This document shows, in pieces, positions 51,923 to 59,760 of a stretch of DNA of 64,000 nucleotides. The DNA lies in the NCBI GenBank assembly GCA_947487155.1, contig CANKVS010000009.1, forward strand, positions 1 through 64,000, written 5' to 3'. Origin of the DNA: an uncultured Flaviramulus sp. GTDB lineage: Bacteria > Bacteroidota > Bacteroidia > Flavobacteriales > Flavobacteriaceae. A program made the translations under genes and the position numbers. Below the pieces are notes generated by a model, which worked only from the letters and a program-made list of their open reading frames with translations, searched no databases and was not told the origin of the DNA. Position 1 is the stretch's first letter, and each line of letters opens with the position of its first letter.

Positions 51923-52333
51923 ATGAAAGTTACAGTTAGTAGAAAAGCACATTTTAATGCAGCTCATAGGTTGTATAATGCAGATTGGACAGATGCACGT
52001 AATGCTACTGTTTTTGGCAAATGTGCTAACCCTAATTATCATGGACATAATTACGAATTAATAGTTTCGGTAAAAGGAGAAATTCATCCTGAAACAGGTT
52101 TTGTTATGGATATGAAAGTTTTAAAGCATATAATTGAAACTGAAATTGAAGAAAAATTTGATCATAAAAATTTGAATGAAGAGGTTGAAGCGTTTAAAAC
52201 ATTAAACCCAACTGCCGAAAATATAGCAGTAATTATTTATAATAAAATTAAACCAAAAATAAAGCCTCATTTAGATTTAGAAATCACACTTTATGAGACA
52301 CCTCGGAATTTTGTAACCTATTCAGGAGATTAA
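51923..52333 (+). CDS. queD: 6-carboxy/6-pyruvoyl-tetrahydropterin synthase (QueD-like)
   Basis: The 136-residue T-fold enzyme has the zinc-binding His residues in ARKAHFNAAHRL and YHGHNYEL, the Cys in FGKCANPN and the DHKNLNEE segment. QueD makes 6-carboxy-tetrahydropterin for queuosine; PTPS homologues make pterins. Which reaction applies cannot be settled from the sequence and no other queuosine gene is adjacent. It follows idi by 2 bases. Confidence 0.85.
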   Translation: MKVTVSRKAHFNAAHRLYNADWTDARNATVFGKCANPNYHGHNYELIVSVKGEIHPETGFVMDMKVLKHIIETEIEEKFDHKNLNEEVEAFKTLNPTAENIAVIIYNKIKPKIKPHLDLEITLYETPRNFVTYSGD

Positions 52334-52419
52334 GTGTTGTATATTTAACTCTTTTTTTAGCTAATAAAATAGCTTGTAATAATGCGCTATTATTAAAGGG
52401 TTATGTTTAATTAATTACT

Positions 52420-52427
52420 TATTTTTG
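52420..52427 (+). promoter_or_regulatory. -7 element before the 89-residue gene
   Basis: TATTTTTG followed by C stands 22 bases before the ATG at 52450. Confidence 0.5.
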
Positions 52428-52449
52428 CAACTAAATAAAATTACAAATT

Positions 52450-52719
52450 ATGGCAAATGTTAGAGACCTAAAGAAAGATATTAATTATGTTTTAGGCGAT
52501 ATTATTGAAGCAGTATACGTTTGGGAATACGCAAATACAGATAAAGATACTAAAAAGAGCGAAGCAATAATAGATGAAGCTATTGAAACTTTTGATATGC
52601 TAATTGCAAAAGTAAATGAAAAAAATGTTGAGAATAAAAAATCGCATTTTAAGTCTATTACCAATGAATTAGAAGAAAAAGGAAACGCTTTAATTAATAA
52701 AATTAATAAATTAGGGTAA
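52450..52719 (+). CDS. Small helical protein of unknown function
   Basis: The 89-residue, acidic/Lys-rich and entirely helical protein starts MANVRDLKKDINYVLGDIIE and ends NALINKINKLG. No membrane helix or signal is present. It resembles short proteins conserved among Flavobacteriaceae that I cannot name. It has its own -7 box (52420-52427) and a strong terminator 22 bases after the stop, so it forms a compact monocistronic unit. Confidence 0.65.
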   Translation: MANVRDLKKDINYVLGDIIEAVYVWEYANTDKDTKKSEAIIDEAIETFDMLIAKVNEKNVENKKSHFKSITNELEEKGNALINKINKLG

Positions 52720-52740
52720 GTCTTAATTTAATCGTTCACA

Positions 52741-52773
52741 AAAAATGCCTTTCAAAATGAAAGGCTTTTTTTG
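52741..52773. terminator. Bidirectional intrinsic terminator
   Basis: AAAAAATGCCTTTCA, loop, TGAAAGGCTTTTTTT: an 8-bp GC-containing stem with U-tracts on both strands, in the convergent gap. Confidence 0.92.
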
Positions 52774-52783
52774 AGCAAATTAT

Positions 52784-53488
52784 TTACTCTGTCTTCGTTT
52801 TTTTTCTTTCCTTAATAAACCGTTCTAGTTCTTTTCCGTATTTTGATGCTTTAACAGCTGGAGTTAAAGATTTATTTATGGTATCTAGTAAATTAAGGTT
52901 AGCATTATATATTTCTCTTAATGCTAAATAAGGAGCTACTTCACTATCCTTATTATTTATAGCAAAATTGACGGTGAATAAATACTTTCTTTTTAAAGAT
53001 GCATCAGATTCTTTTTTACTATTTTTAAGTTTGATTGAATCACCATCTCTTTGTGCTTCAAAATTTTCCTTTATTAACTCTAAGTTTCTACCGCTAAACT
53101 TAGTCATCATGCTTTGATATTCTTCTAAAACCTTTTGTTGTTTTGAACCATTTATTTTGGCATCAAAAACAAAATTTTTAAGTGTTGTTTTAATTTCGGT
53201 TATCCCTTTATCAGCAAAAAACGGAATTGCATTTTTTTCATTACTATTTTTATCTAAATATAAATAGAACATTTCTGGAGATTCTAAACTACTGTGTAGC
53301 TCGAAAGGTTGTTCTCCATTTACAATTATTGAATCTGAAACGACTAGCGTGGTATCTTTAATATGTTGAAGATATATTGTTCCTTTTTTCAATCCTTTAA
53401 TCTGCCCTTTTACAATAAGGTCAGATTCTTTTGTTCCGCAAGAAAAAATAAGAAGTATTGTTAATATTGCTATTGAAGCTCTTTTCAT
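52784..53488 (-). CDS. DUF4369 lipoprotein
   Basis: The 234-residue lipoprotein has lipobox IFSC (Cys 17). The mature N-terminal half matches DUF4369 (DLIVKGQIKGLKKGTIYLQH and the FFADKGITEIKTTL strand region), a domain usually found ahead of a thioredoxin/AhpC-TSA domain. Here the thioredoxin part is missing; the second half is helical and Lys-rich. It may bind a ligand in the periplasm, but its role is unknown. The next gene upstream (DUF819) is 48 bases away on the same strand. Confidence 0.8.
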   Translation of the reverse strand: MKRASIAILTILLIFSCGTKESDLIVKGQIKGLKKGTIYLQHIKDTTLVVSDSIIVNGEQPFELHSSLESPEMFYLYLDKNSNEKNAIPFFADKGITEIKTTLKNFVFDAKINGSKQQKVLEEYQSMMTKFSGRNLELIKENFEAQRDGDSIKLKNSKKESDASLKRKYLFTVNFAINNKDSEVAPYLALREIYNANLNLLDTINKSLTPAVKASKYGKELERFIKERKKTKTE

Positions 53489-53536
53489 TTATAAAATTTT
53501 TAGGAAGACAAATATCATATAATTATTAATTAAATA

Positions 53537-54841
53537 CTAACCTCCTGCAGCAATTTTCATAAGCTCCGCACAAAGCATTGCGCCATAGGTGCCTACTACA
53601 TATCCAAAAACAGCTAAGAGCACACCAACAGTAGCTAACGATGGGTGGAAAGCAGCAGCAACAACTGGTGCAGATGCAGCACCACCAATATTTGCTTTAC
53701 TGCCTACTGCTAGGAAGAAATAAGGCGCTCTAATAAGTTTTGCAATTAAAATTAGTAAACCAACATGTATTGCCATCCAAACTAACCCAACAACAATTAA
53801 ACCTGGGTTTTTAGCAATTCTTGTAAGATCCATTTTCATACCAATACTTGCAACTAAAATATAAATAAAAACACTACCTATTTTACTAGCTCCAGCACCT
53901 TCGTATTGTTTAAATTTAGTGAATGAAAGCAAAATGCCTATAAAAGTAGCTATGGTAATCATCCAGAAAAACTGAGAACCAAATGATGACATTGCCGATG
54001 ATTTATCTTTTATAATTTCAAAATTAGATTTTAAAAATTCAGACATATTATTAGCACCAAAGTGAGACAGTCCCACCACTGTAAAAGCGATACCTAAAAT
54101 GACCATAAAATCTGATAATGTTGGATTTCGAGATATTTTTGTAGCGTATGTAGACACCCGGTTTTTTAAAACTTCAATAGCACTATTATCTGCTTTTAAC
54201 CACTTGTCAATTTTATCCGATTTTCCAATTCCTAAAAGTAAAATGGCCATCCAAATATTTGCAACTACAATATCTACAATTACCATACCTGCGTAGTTAG
54301 CAGTGTTATATTCATAAATTTCTAACATAGCAGCTTGATTTGCGCCACCACCAATCCAACTACCAGCTAAGGTTGCTAAACCTCTCCAAATTGCATCAGG
54401 ACCAATGCCACCAACAGTTTCTGGCGAAATAATAGATATTAATAAAATAGCAATAGGACCACCAATAATAACACCAACAGTTCCTGTTAAAAACATAATT
54501 AATGCTTTTGGACCAAGGTTGTATATCGCTTTAAGGTCGATGCTTAAAGTCATTAATACCAAAGCTGCGGGCAGTAAAAACCTGCTAGCAACATAATATG
54601 CTTGAGAATGATGTTTAATAGTATCTCCAGTAGCATTAGTTGTTGTCCATTCTGGTGCAATTATTCCTAAAGTTGTTAGTGCTCCTGGTAGCATATAGGC
54701 CATTAATAAAGCAGGAATATATTTATAGAATTTTTTCCAAATAGAGTTAGAACTGGTTGAAGTATAAAAAACAAAACCAAGGGCTAGCATTAGTAAGCCA
54801 AAAACAATGGTGTCGTCTGTAAATATAGGTTGGTTATTCAT
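53537..54841 (-). CDS. DUF819 family membrane transporter
   Basis: The 434-residue protein has about twelve membrane helices. GSWIGGGANQAAMLEIYEYN and VGSKANIGGAASAPVVAAAF are the paired Gly-rich motifs of DUF819 (YjcL-like). The family is related to 2-hydroxycarboxylate or gluconate-type carriers, but its substrate is unknown. It faces away from the long noncoding region at 54842-55482. Confidence 0.85.
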   Translation of the reverse strand: MNNQPIFTDDTIVFGLLMLALGFVFYTSTSSNSIWKKFYKYIPALLMAYMLPGALTTLGIIAPEWTTTNATGDTIKHHSQAYYVASRFLLPAALVLMTLSIDLKAIYNLGPKALIMFLTGTVGVIIGGPIAILLISIISPETVGGIGPDAIWRGLATLAGSWIGGGANQAAMLEIYEYNTANYAGMVIVDIVVANIWMAILLLGIGKSDKIDKWLKADNSAIEVLKNRVSTYATKISRNPTLSDFMVILGIAFTVVGLSHFGANNMSEFLKSNFEIIKDKSSAMSSFGSQFFWMITIATFIGILLSFTKFKQYEGAGASKIGSVFIYILVASIGMKMDLTRIAKNPGLIVVGLVWMAIHVGLLILIAKLIRAPYFFLAVGSKANIGGAASAPVVAAAFHPSLATVGVLLAVFGYVVGTYGAMLCAELMKIAAGG

Positions 54842-54991
54842 GTGTCATAATTTTATTGGCGCAAAATACTAAAATAAATAGTCATATAAATTAAGTGAAA
54901 ATTAAAGTTTGGCACAGTGTTTGATAAATGATAAATAGTTGCATTCATTTATGTTTATTGAGTGGTTACTTTAAACTTTGATTGTAATTCA

Positions 54992-55051
54992 TATTTTTGG
55001 TTAGTTAGTTTAGTTAGTAAAAAGGCATCCTACTTATAGGATGCTTTTTTA
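54992..55051 (+). ncRNA. Candidate short RNA: -7 box, GGTTAGTTAG repeats, terminator
   Basis: TATTTTTG (54992-54999) is a perfect -7 box and runs into GGTTAGTTAGTTTAGTTAGT (54999-55018) and then AAAAA. A terminator follows (GCATCCTA/TAGGATGC, six T, 55025-55050). No plus-strand gene is upstream. The same arrangement is seen at 13210-13279. Confidence 0.35.
55020..55051 (+). terminator. Intrinsic terminator with no upstream gene
   Basis: GCATCCTA, CTTA loop, TAGGATGC, six T. It is on the plus strand in a region where the upstream neighbour is on the minus strand. Confidence 0.85.
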
Positions 55052-55079
55052 GTTTTTATACTTTTTAATCTAAAGAATT

Positions 55080-55100
55080 CCTCGACGCTCTGCGTCGGGG
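55080..55100 (+). repeat. REP-like hairpin, second copy
   Basis: CCTCGACGC, TCT loop, GCGTCGGGG (9 bp with one T-G pair), followed by TAGTTCATT. It has the same length, the same CCTCG start and the same TAGTTYA flank as the hairpin behind the transposase fragment at 136-156. Confidence 0.65.
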
Positions 55101-55174
55101 TAGTTCATTCCACAATTTTCTTCAATTTTCAGCTCATAATTAATCTTTATTAGCACATTAAATCATGTATTTCG

Positions 55175-55250
55175 TCGATTTTTATACTTATTTAAACTGT
55201 AAATGTTAAAATTATATGTATTTAATCGATTTTATATGTTTTTAATCGTT
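55175..55250 (+). promoter_or_regulatory. Tandem TTTAATCG repeats upstream of a candidate RNA
   Basis: TTTCGTCGATTTTTATA (55171), TATGTATTTAATCGATTTTA (55216) and TATGTTTTTAATCGTTTTCG (55236) share a TCG core; the last two cores are 20 bases apart. They end about 20 bases before the TATATTTG box at 55270. A related array precedes yjdI. Confidence 0.45.
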
Positions 55251-55269
55251 TTCGTACATTTAATTATTA

Positions 55270-55277
55270 TATATTTG
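55270..55277 (+). promoter_or_regulatory. -7 element of the 55283-55421 candidate RNA
   Basis: TATATTTG matches TAnnTTTG fully. No TTG is found 19 bases upstream, but the tandem TTTAATCG sites are, consistent with an activator-dependent promoter. Confidence 0.45.
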
Positions 55278-55282
55278 GAGTG

Positions 55283-55421
55283 TACTAAATAACACACTTT
55301 TTAGTTCAATGGATTAATTAATTAATATTTGCATTATGTTGTTGATATAGAGACCCTAAATCTAGCATCGTAATAAAAAGCAAATTAAGAAGAAACCGAG
55401 TTTGAGGGAACTCGGTTTTTT
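55283..55421 (+). ncRNA. Candidate noncoding RNA of about 140 nt
   Basis: A -7 box (55270-55277) and a strong terminator (55393-55422) bracket a stretch with no reading frame longer than a few codons. The next gene starts 60 bases beyond the terminator, so this is not its leader. A GTGT/ACAC stem occurs near the 5' end. The family is not recognised; Flavo-1 is one Rfam candidate to test. The rest of 54842-55482 shows nothing else. Confidence 0.4.
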
Positions 55422-55422
55422 T
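55393..55422 (+). terminator. Intrinsic terminator
   Basis: AAACCGAGTT, TGAGGG loop, AACTCGGTTT followed by T-tract (seven T in total). Confidence 0.9.
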
Positions 55423-55482
55423 GTGCTTCATTATTTGGCTCTAATAATTTTATCTAAATTAGCTTGAACTTATTTTTTCGTG

Positions 55483-56148
55483 ATGAAATTTCTTTTTAAA
55501 TATTTATTTATACTTTGCTTTACCCATTCTTTTGCTCAATTACCCACAGGGTTTGTTTATGTAGAATCTATAATTCCCGATATAGATATAGAATTGCGAT
55601 ATTTTACATCTAATAATTTTGTTGGCGTACCTGTTGATGGCTATAAAGCTAATCGACTTATTCTTACTAGAGAAGCTACACTAGCCTTAAAGTTAGTTCA
55701 AGAAGACTTGCAAAGTCGGAATTTGTGTTTAAAAATTTATGATGGGTATCGGCCTCAACAATCTGTAAACCATTTTATGCGATGGGCTAAAAATTTTGAT
55801 GATACTATTAATAAACACCGTTTTTACCCAAAAGTTAAAAAGAAAAATCTATTTAAAGAAGAATACATTGCCAGTAAATCTGGACATAGTAGAGGGAGTA
55901 CTGTAGATTTAACGATTATAAATGGTAATACAGGAGAGTGTTTAGATATGGGAAGCCCTTATGATTTTTTTGGTACGGAATCTTGGGTTAATTATCAAGG
56001 CATTACAATGGCTCAAAAAAAGAACCGAAAACTACTGCAGGATGTTATGATTAAACACGGTTTTAGAAATTATGCTAAAGAGTGGTGGCACTTTACTTTA
56101 AATAACGAACCATTTCCTAAAACCTATTTTAATTTTCCTATAGAATAA
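55483..56148 (+). CDS. D-Ala-D-Ala dipeptidase, VanX/DdpX family (M15D)
   Basis: The 221-residue protein has a signal peptide (FLFKYLFILCFTHSFAQ) and so acts in the periplasm. Zinc ligands and catalytic residues are visible: SGHSRGSTVDLT (SxHxxGxxxD) and EWWHF (Glu base, His ligand). The YDGYRPQQSV segment holds the conserved Arg. VanX relatives cleave D-Ala-D-Ala; outside van clusters they serve in wall turnover, which fits here since no vanHA is near. The ATG at 55483 is preferred over the GTG before it. Confidence 0.9.
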   Translation: MKFLFKYLFILCFTHSFAQLPTGFVYVESIIPDIDIELRYFTSNNFVGVPVDGYKANRLILTREATLALKLVQEDLQSRNLCLKIYDGYRPQQSVNHFMRWAKNFDDTINKHRFYPKVKKKNLFKEEYIASKSGHSRGSTVDLTIINGNTGECLDMGSPYDFFGTESWVNYQGITMAQKKNRKLLQDVMIKHGFRNYAKEWWHFTLNNEPFPKTYFNFPIE

Positions 56149-56180
56149 AAAAAACTGCTCTCTATAAGAAAGCAGTTTTA
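56149..56180. terminator. Bidirectional terminator
   Basis: AAAACTGCT, 11-base loop, AGCAGTTTT in the convergent gap between the VanX-like and DUF6249 genes. Confidence 0.85.
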
Positions 56181-56202
56181 GTGTTTTTTGATTGATGTGG
56201 TT

Positions 56203-56556
56203 TTATTTTTTATCTAGATTTTTGGTAATAAAAAAGCCTACTAATAACCCTATTCCTGCTGTTAAAAATATTGAGCCTAAATATAGAGGACCATTATTGT
56301 ATCTTTCAATTATTAGTGTGCTTTCTAATATCATAGCTATTAGTACACCTAAACCAATACCCATAGATAATAAAGCTAAATTTAAAGTAAGAACTTTCCA
56401 TATTGGAGCTGTATGTTCTCTTTTTCCTCTAACAAAGATACTAGCGTCTGCGCCTTTTTCTATAAGGGCTAAACGTTCTTTGTTTCGTGTTGAATAAAAA
56501 AGATAAGCGATTGCGAATATCGCTCCGAATATAATAAATACGATTAATGCTTCCAT
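56203..56556 (-). CDS. DUF6249 membrane protein
   Basis: The 117-residue protein has one N-terminal helix (EALIVFIIFGAIFAIAYLFY), a short cytoplasmic part with NKERLALIEKGADASIF and two further helices (about 54-76 and 87-108). LALIEKG is the DUF6249 hallmark. The function is unknown. It is divergent from the ECF sigma gene and has a perfect TGTAAC-N17-CGTC promoter, identical in form to that of the sigma gene, so it is very probably a member of that regulon. Confidence 0.8.
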   Translation of the reverse strand: MEALIVFIIFGAIFAIAYLFYSTRNKERLALIEKGADASIFVRGKREHTAPIWKVLTLNLALLSMGIGLGVLIAMILESTLIIERYNNGPLYLGSIFLTAGIGLLVGFFITKNLDKK

Positions 56557-56604
56557 AATTGTTTTGTTTTTAAATTGATTAATTTTAATGTGTTCATAAC
56601 CTAT

Positions 56605-56631
56605 GACGATAGGTTTTTACTCTTGGTTACA
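56605..56631 (-). promoter_or_regulatory. ECF-type promoter (TGTAAC-N17-CGTC) of the DUF6249 gene
   Basis: On the minus strand TGTAAC (plus 56626-56631) is followed after exactly 17 bases by CGTC (plus 56605-56608). The start point near 56598 leaves a leader of about 42 bases. The last part lies in an AACCTAT/ATAGGTT hairpin. Confidence 0.75.
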
Positions 56632-56641
56632 GTTTTGTTCG

Positions 56642-56661
56642 TTTTTTTTTTTTTTTTTTTT
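56642..56661. repeat. T20 homopolymer between two divergent promoters
   Basis: Twenty T in a row separate the two ECF-type promoters. Such a tract can change length by slippage and would bend or stiffen the DNA between the promoters. Confidence 0.95.
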
Positions 56662-56669
56662 GAAAAGGA

Positions 56670-56696
56670 TGTAACCCAAAAGAATATGTAGTCGTC
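56670..56696 (+). promoter_or_regulatory. ECF-type promoter (TGTAAC-N17-CGTC) of the sigma gene
   Basis: TGTAAC (56670-56675), exactly 17 bases, CGTC (56693-56696). The start point near 56703 is about 7 bases before the ATG at 56710. It implies positive autoregulation of the sigma factor. Confidence 0.75.
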
Positions 56697-56709
56697 TTAT
56701 GAGTGTAAT

Positions 56710-57285
56710 ATGACCATCACCGACCAACATTATATTGATTTAATTACAAATGGAGATACTCATGCCTTTGCCATATTGATAGACAGGTATAAGGATTTGG
56801 TATTTACATTGGCTTTAAGATTATTGAAGAATAGGGAAGAAGCAGAAGAAGTATCGCAAGATACTTTTATTAAAGCCTATAAGTCGTTGTCTAAATTTAA
56901 AGGAGAATCTAAATTTTCGACGTGGATTTATAAAATAGCCTATAATACAAGTCTAGATAGAATAAAAAAGAATAAAAAGTATTGGAACGATGTTGAAATT
57001 GATGAATTTACAGCACATCAAATAAAAACAATTGATAATACCTTAGATCATTTAGAAACGCAAGAGCGTAACCAGTCGATTAAAGATTGTATTGCCTTAT
57101 TGCCTAACGATGATAGTTTTTTGTTAACTTTATATTACTTTGATGAACTTTCTTTTGAAGAAATATCTAAAATTGTAGGAATTACTGCAAACAATGTGAA
57201 AGTGAAAATTTTTAGAGGAAGAAAAAAGCTAGCAACCATATTGAAAGCGCGATTAGAACCAGAAATATTAGAACATTATGAATAA
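56710..57285 (+). CDS. ECF-type RNA polymerase sigma factor
   Basis: The 191-residue sigma factor has region 2 (FAILIDRYKDLVFTLALRLL and DTFIKAYKSLSKFKGESKFS, with WIYKIAYNTSLDRIKK for -10 recognition) and region 4 (LLPNDDSFLLTLYYFDELSF and ISKIVGITANNVKVKIFRGR, the HTH for the -35). It overlaps the next gene by 8 bases. Its own promoter, that of the divergent DUF6249 gene and one before the YqaE gene share TGTAAC..CGTC, which is probably its target sequence. Confidence 0.95.
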   Translation: MTITDQHYIDLITNGDTHAFAILIDRYKDLVFTLALRLLKNREEAEEVSQDTFIKAYKSLSKFKGESKFSTWIYKIAYNTSLDRIKKNKKYWNDVEIDEFTAHQIKTIDNTLDHLETQERNQSIKDCIALLPNDDSFLLTLYYFDELSFEEISKIVGITANNVKVKIFRGRKKLATILKARLEPEILEHYE

Positions 57286-57691
57286 GCAAGACGATAAACA
57301 TTTAGATTATTTAGCTGAAAAAATAGTGAAAGAGGCATCGTTAGAAAGCCCGTCTTCTAATTTTACAAATGCTATTATGTCTCAAATTAAAGCTTTAGAG
57401 GCTAATGGAGCAACGGTTTATAAACCACTAATTTCTAAAACGGGATGGTTTTTTATATCTATAGTTTTATTGGGCATACTATTGTATGCAATATTTGGTG
57501 TTAAAACAGAAAATTCTGGATGGTTGAGTCGTGTTGACTTAAGTATGCTTTCTAATTTTAAAGTTGAAAATCTATTGACTGGTGTTACAATTCCAAAAAC
57601 GGTTACTTATGCCGTAGCTCTTTTTGGAATTATGCTTTCAATTCAAGTCTTATTTATAAAACGGTATTTAAACAAACAGTTTGAAGTTTAA
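57278..57691 (+). CDS. Probable anti-sigma factor, two membrane helices
   Basis: The 137-residue protein has a cytoplasmic N-terminal part of about 60 residues (LAEKIVKEASLESPSSNFTN), two membrane helices (about 61-83 and 108-128) and a small loop outside the cytoplasm. The sequence is not a recognised ZAS anti-sigma (no HxxxCxxC), so the call rests on the gene overlap with the ECF sigma gene, the length and the topology. It would hold the sigma factor at the membrane until stress. Moderately sure. Confidence 0.6.
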   Translation: MNKQDDKHLDYLAEKIVKEASLESPSSNFTNAIMSQIKALEANGATVYKPLISKTGWFFISIVLLGILLYAIFGVKTENSGWLSRVDLSMLSNFKVENLLTGVTIPKTVTYAVALFGIMLSIQVLFIKRYLNKQFEV

Positions 57692-57755
57692 AATTTTATT
57701 TATTAGTTGTTAATTTGTAATTATATTTCCCGACTTCCGTTATTAACGTTATAAT

Positions 57756-58997
57756 TTAATACCAGCGTTTCTTTTTCTTTTTTGAAGCTTCACTTTTACG
57801 CCCTTTTTTGTGCTTACTTTTTGGTTTTTTAGACTTATGTACAATAGGTTTTGCTTTTGGGTCTAACGGATATGGGTGATTTTCTTCAATAGGAATTTGA
57901 ACATTAATAAGCTGTTGTATAGTTTTAACATACGCTTTTTCGTCTGCCGAACATAACGAATAAGATAAGCCAGTGTTTCCTGCACGACCTGTTCTGCCAA
58001 TTCTATGCACATAAGTTTCAGGAACATTTGGTAAATCAAAATTTATAACAGCGTCAAGACTATTAATATCTATACCTCTTGCCGCAACATCTGTAGCAAT
58101 TAAAATATTAACATAGCCATTTTTAAATTTTTTCAGCGCATTCTGTCTGTCTGTTTGCGATTTGTCTCCATGAATACTTTCAACTTTATAGCCATTTTTT
58201 AGAAGTGTTTTTTCAAGCTTATCAACCCCAAATTTGGTACGTCTAAAAATTAAAATACTTCCTCTAATTGTATTTCTTAATAAGTGCAAACACAATTCTA
58301 TTTTATTACGTTTTGGCACATAGTATAACACTTGACTAATATGTTTTGATGCAGATGATGTTGGCGAAACTTCAACCCGTTTTGGTGTGTTTAAAATAGT
58401 GTTAGCAAGCTGTTCAACCTTATAAGGCATTGTTGCCGAAAATAGTAAGGTTTGTTTTTCATTAGGGCATAAACGTTCTATTTTTTTAACATCATCAATA
58501 AAACCCATGTCTAGCATTAAATCGGCTTCATCTAAAACCAATATTTCAATATAATCTAAATTTAGTACATCTTGTTTATGTAAATCGAGTAAACGCCCTG
58601 GTGTTGCAATTACAATATCTACACCTTTTTTTAAAACATCTTTTTGAGGCTCTATAGATGTACCTCCAAAAATTACAGTACTTCTTAAGTTTGTATACGT
58701 AGAATAGGTTTTAAAATTTTCACCAATTTGAATGGCTAATTCGCGGGTAGGACTAACGATTAAAGCCTTTATTTTTTTACCTTTTTTAGGAGCCTCTTGT
58801 TTGTCGAAAAGTAGCTGTAAAATAGGTAATGCAAAAGCAGCTGTTTTTCCAGTTCCCGTTTGGGCAGATGTAATAACATCTTCTTTATTTAAAACTAAAG
58901 GAATTGTTTTTTCTTGAACTAACGTTGGGTCGTTGTAACCTGCTTCGGCAATGGCTCTTAAAATGGGTTTGTTTAATTGTAAGTCTTTAAATGACAT
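57756..58997 (-). CDS. DEAD-box RNA helicase, RhlE-like
   Basis: The 413-residue helicase shows Q motif at the start (FKDLQLNKPILRAIAEAGYN), AQTGTGKTAAF, PTRELAIQI, VLDEADLML (DEAD), SAT, the second RecA domain with ATDVAARGIDI and HRIGRTGRAG, and a basic C-terminal tail (KSKKPKSKHKKGRKSEASKK). RhlE-type enzymes act in ribosome assembly and RNA turnover. A -7 box lies 17 bases upstream of the ATG. It ends 65 bases from the convergent anti-sigma gene. Confidence 0.95.
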   Translation of the reverse strand: MSFKDLQLNKPILRAIAEAGYNDPTLVQEKTIPLVLNKEDVITSAQTGTGKTAAFALPILQLLFDKQEAPKKGKKIKALIVSPTRELAIQIGENFKTYSTYTNLRSTVIFGGTSIEPQKDVLKKGVDIVIATPGRLLDLHKQDVLNLDYIEILVLDEADLMLDMGFIDDVKKIERLCPNEKQTLLFSATMPYKVEQLANTILNTPKRVEVSPTSSASKHISQVLYYVPKRNKIELCLHLLRNTIRGSILIFRRTKFGVDKLEKTLLKNGYKVESIHGDKSQTDRQNALKKFKNGYVNILIATDVAARGIDINSLDAVINFDLPNVPETYVHRIGRTGRAGNTGLSYSLCSADEKAYVKTIQQLINVQIPIEENHPYPLDPKAKPIVHKSKKPKSKHKKGRKSEASKKKKKRWY

Positions 58998-59013
58998 TTA
59001 AAATAATTTATTG

Positions 59014-59021
59014 CAAAGATA
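59014..59021 (-). promoter_or_regulatory. -7 element of the DEAD helicase gene
   Basis: The minus strand reads TATCTTTG, 16 bases before the ATG at 58997. Confidence 0.5.
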
Positions 59022-59032
59022 GTGTAACGCAA

Positions 59033-59674
59033 TTAACCATTTTTTAAGTAAGCTTTTAATTTATTCCTTTTTTTAATTGGTAAGGCTTCATTATTAATAG
59101 CACGGTTTAGTAGCTCTTCGTTTTTGTTTTTGAAAAATAATAACTTGTGTAGTTTTCTTGTGGTTAGGCTGTTTTCGGCTCGTTTTACAAGTGTAAAAGT
59201 ATCATTGTTTTTAATGCTGCCTTCCTCTAAAACACGAACATAAGTTCCTGTGAAACCGTGTTCTATAAATTGTTTTAATATGTTTTGTGTCCCAAACTTT
59301 ACAGCTAACTTAAAACAAGGTTCTCTAGATTGTGTTATTTGTACTAAGGCTGTTCCTACTTTGTATATATCACCAATATTAAGTTTTGATTCATCTAAAT
59401 TTTCAACCGTTAAATTTTCGCCAAACATACCATAATTCCATTCTAAATTGGGATACAGCTTTTGCCAATAGTTATACTGATTTAATGAAAACAAATAACA
59501 AGCTTTGTACTCGCCACCATGAACATTTCTATCTGAAACTTCATCATCTTTTACGTTTTCTTTTTCTAAATAAATAGGGGTTTCTGTTGGTGTTTTATAG
59601 ATGCCAGTAGTAACCTTTTTACCGTTCCATGAAATAATAGTTGGTTTAGCTATATTGGTAGAAATTACTTTCAT
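59033..59674 (-). CDS. MOSC-domain protein, YiiM-like
   Basis: The 213-residue protein has a MOSC domain over about 40-160 with VHGGEYKACYLFSLNQYNYW, MFGENLTVE and ITQSREPCFKLAVKFG, which contains the conserved Cys that can bind sulfur carriers or molybdenum cofactor. E. coli YiiM reduces N-hydroxylated purines, a plausible but unproven activity here. It ends 35 bases before the helicase gene on the same strand. Confidence 0.88.
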   Translation of the reverse strand: MKVISTNIAKPTIISWNGKKVTTGIYKTPTETPIYLEKENVKDDEVSDRNVHGGEYKACYLFSLNQYNYWQKLYPNLEWNYGMFGENLTVENLDESKLNIGDIYKVGTALVQITQSREPCFKLAVKFGTQNILKQFIEHGFTGTYVRVLEEGSIKNNDTFTLVKRAENSLTTRKLHKLLFFKNKNEELLNRAINNEALPIKKRNKLKAYLKNG

Positions 59675-59760
59675 GGTTTTTGCTTTTTAGTCTGTGAACT
59701 TATGTATTATTAAACGAAGTACGGCTATTTATATAATAAAGTCAAGTTTTAAATAAAAAC

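Noticed and set aside
55080..55100. Terminator reading of the CCTCGACGC hairpin
   Set aside because: No T-tract follows on either strand; the REP-like reading with TAGTTCA flank fits better.
57278..57691. Classical ZAS-type anti-sigma factor
   Set aside because: No HxxxCxxC zinc motif; the anti-sigma role is kept only as a context-based probability.
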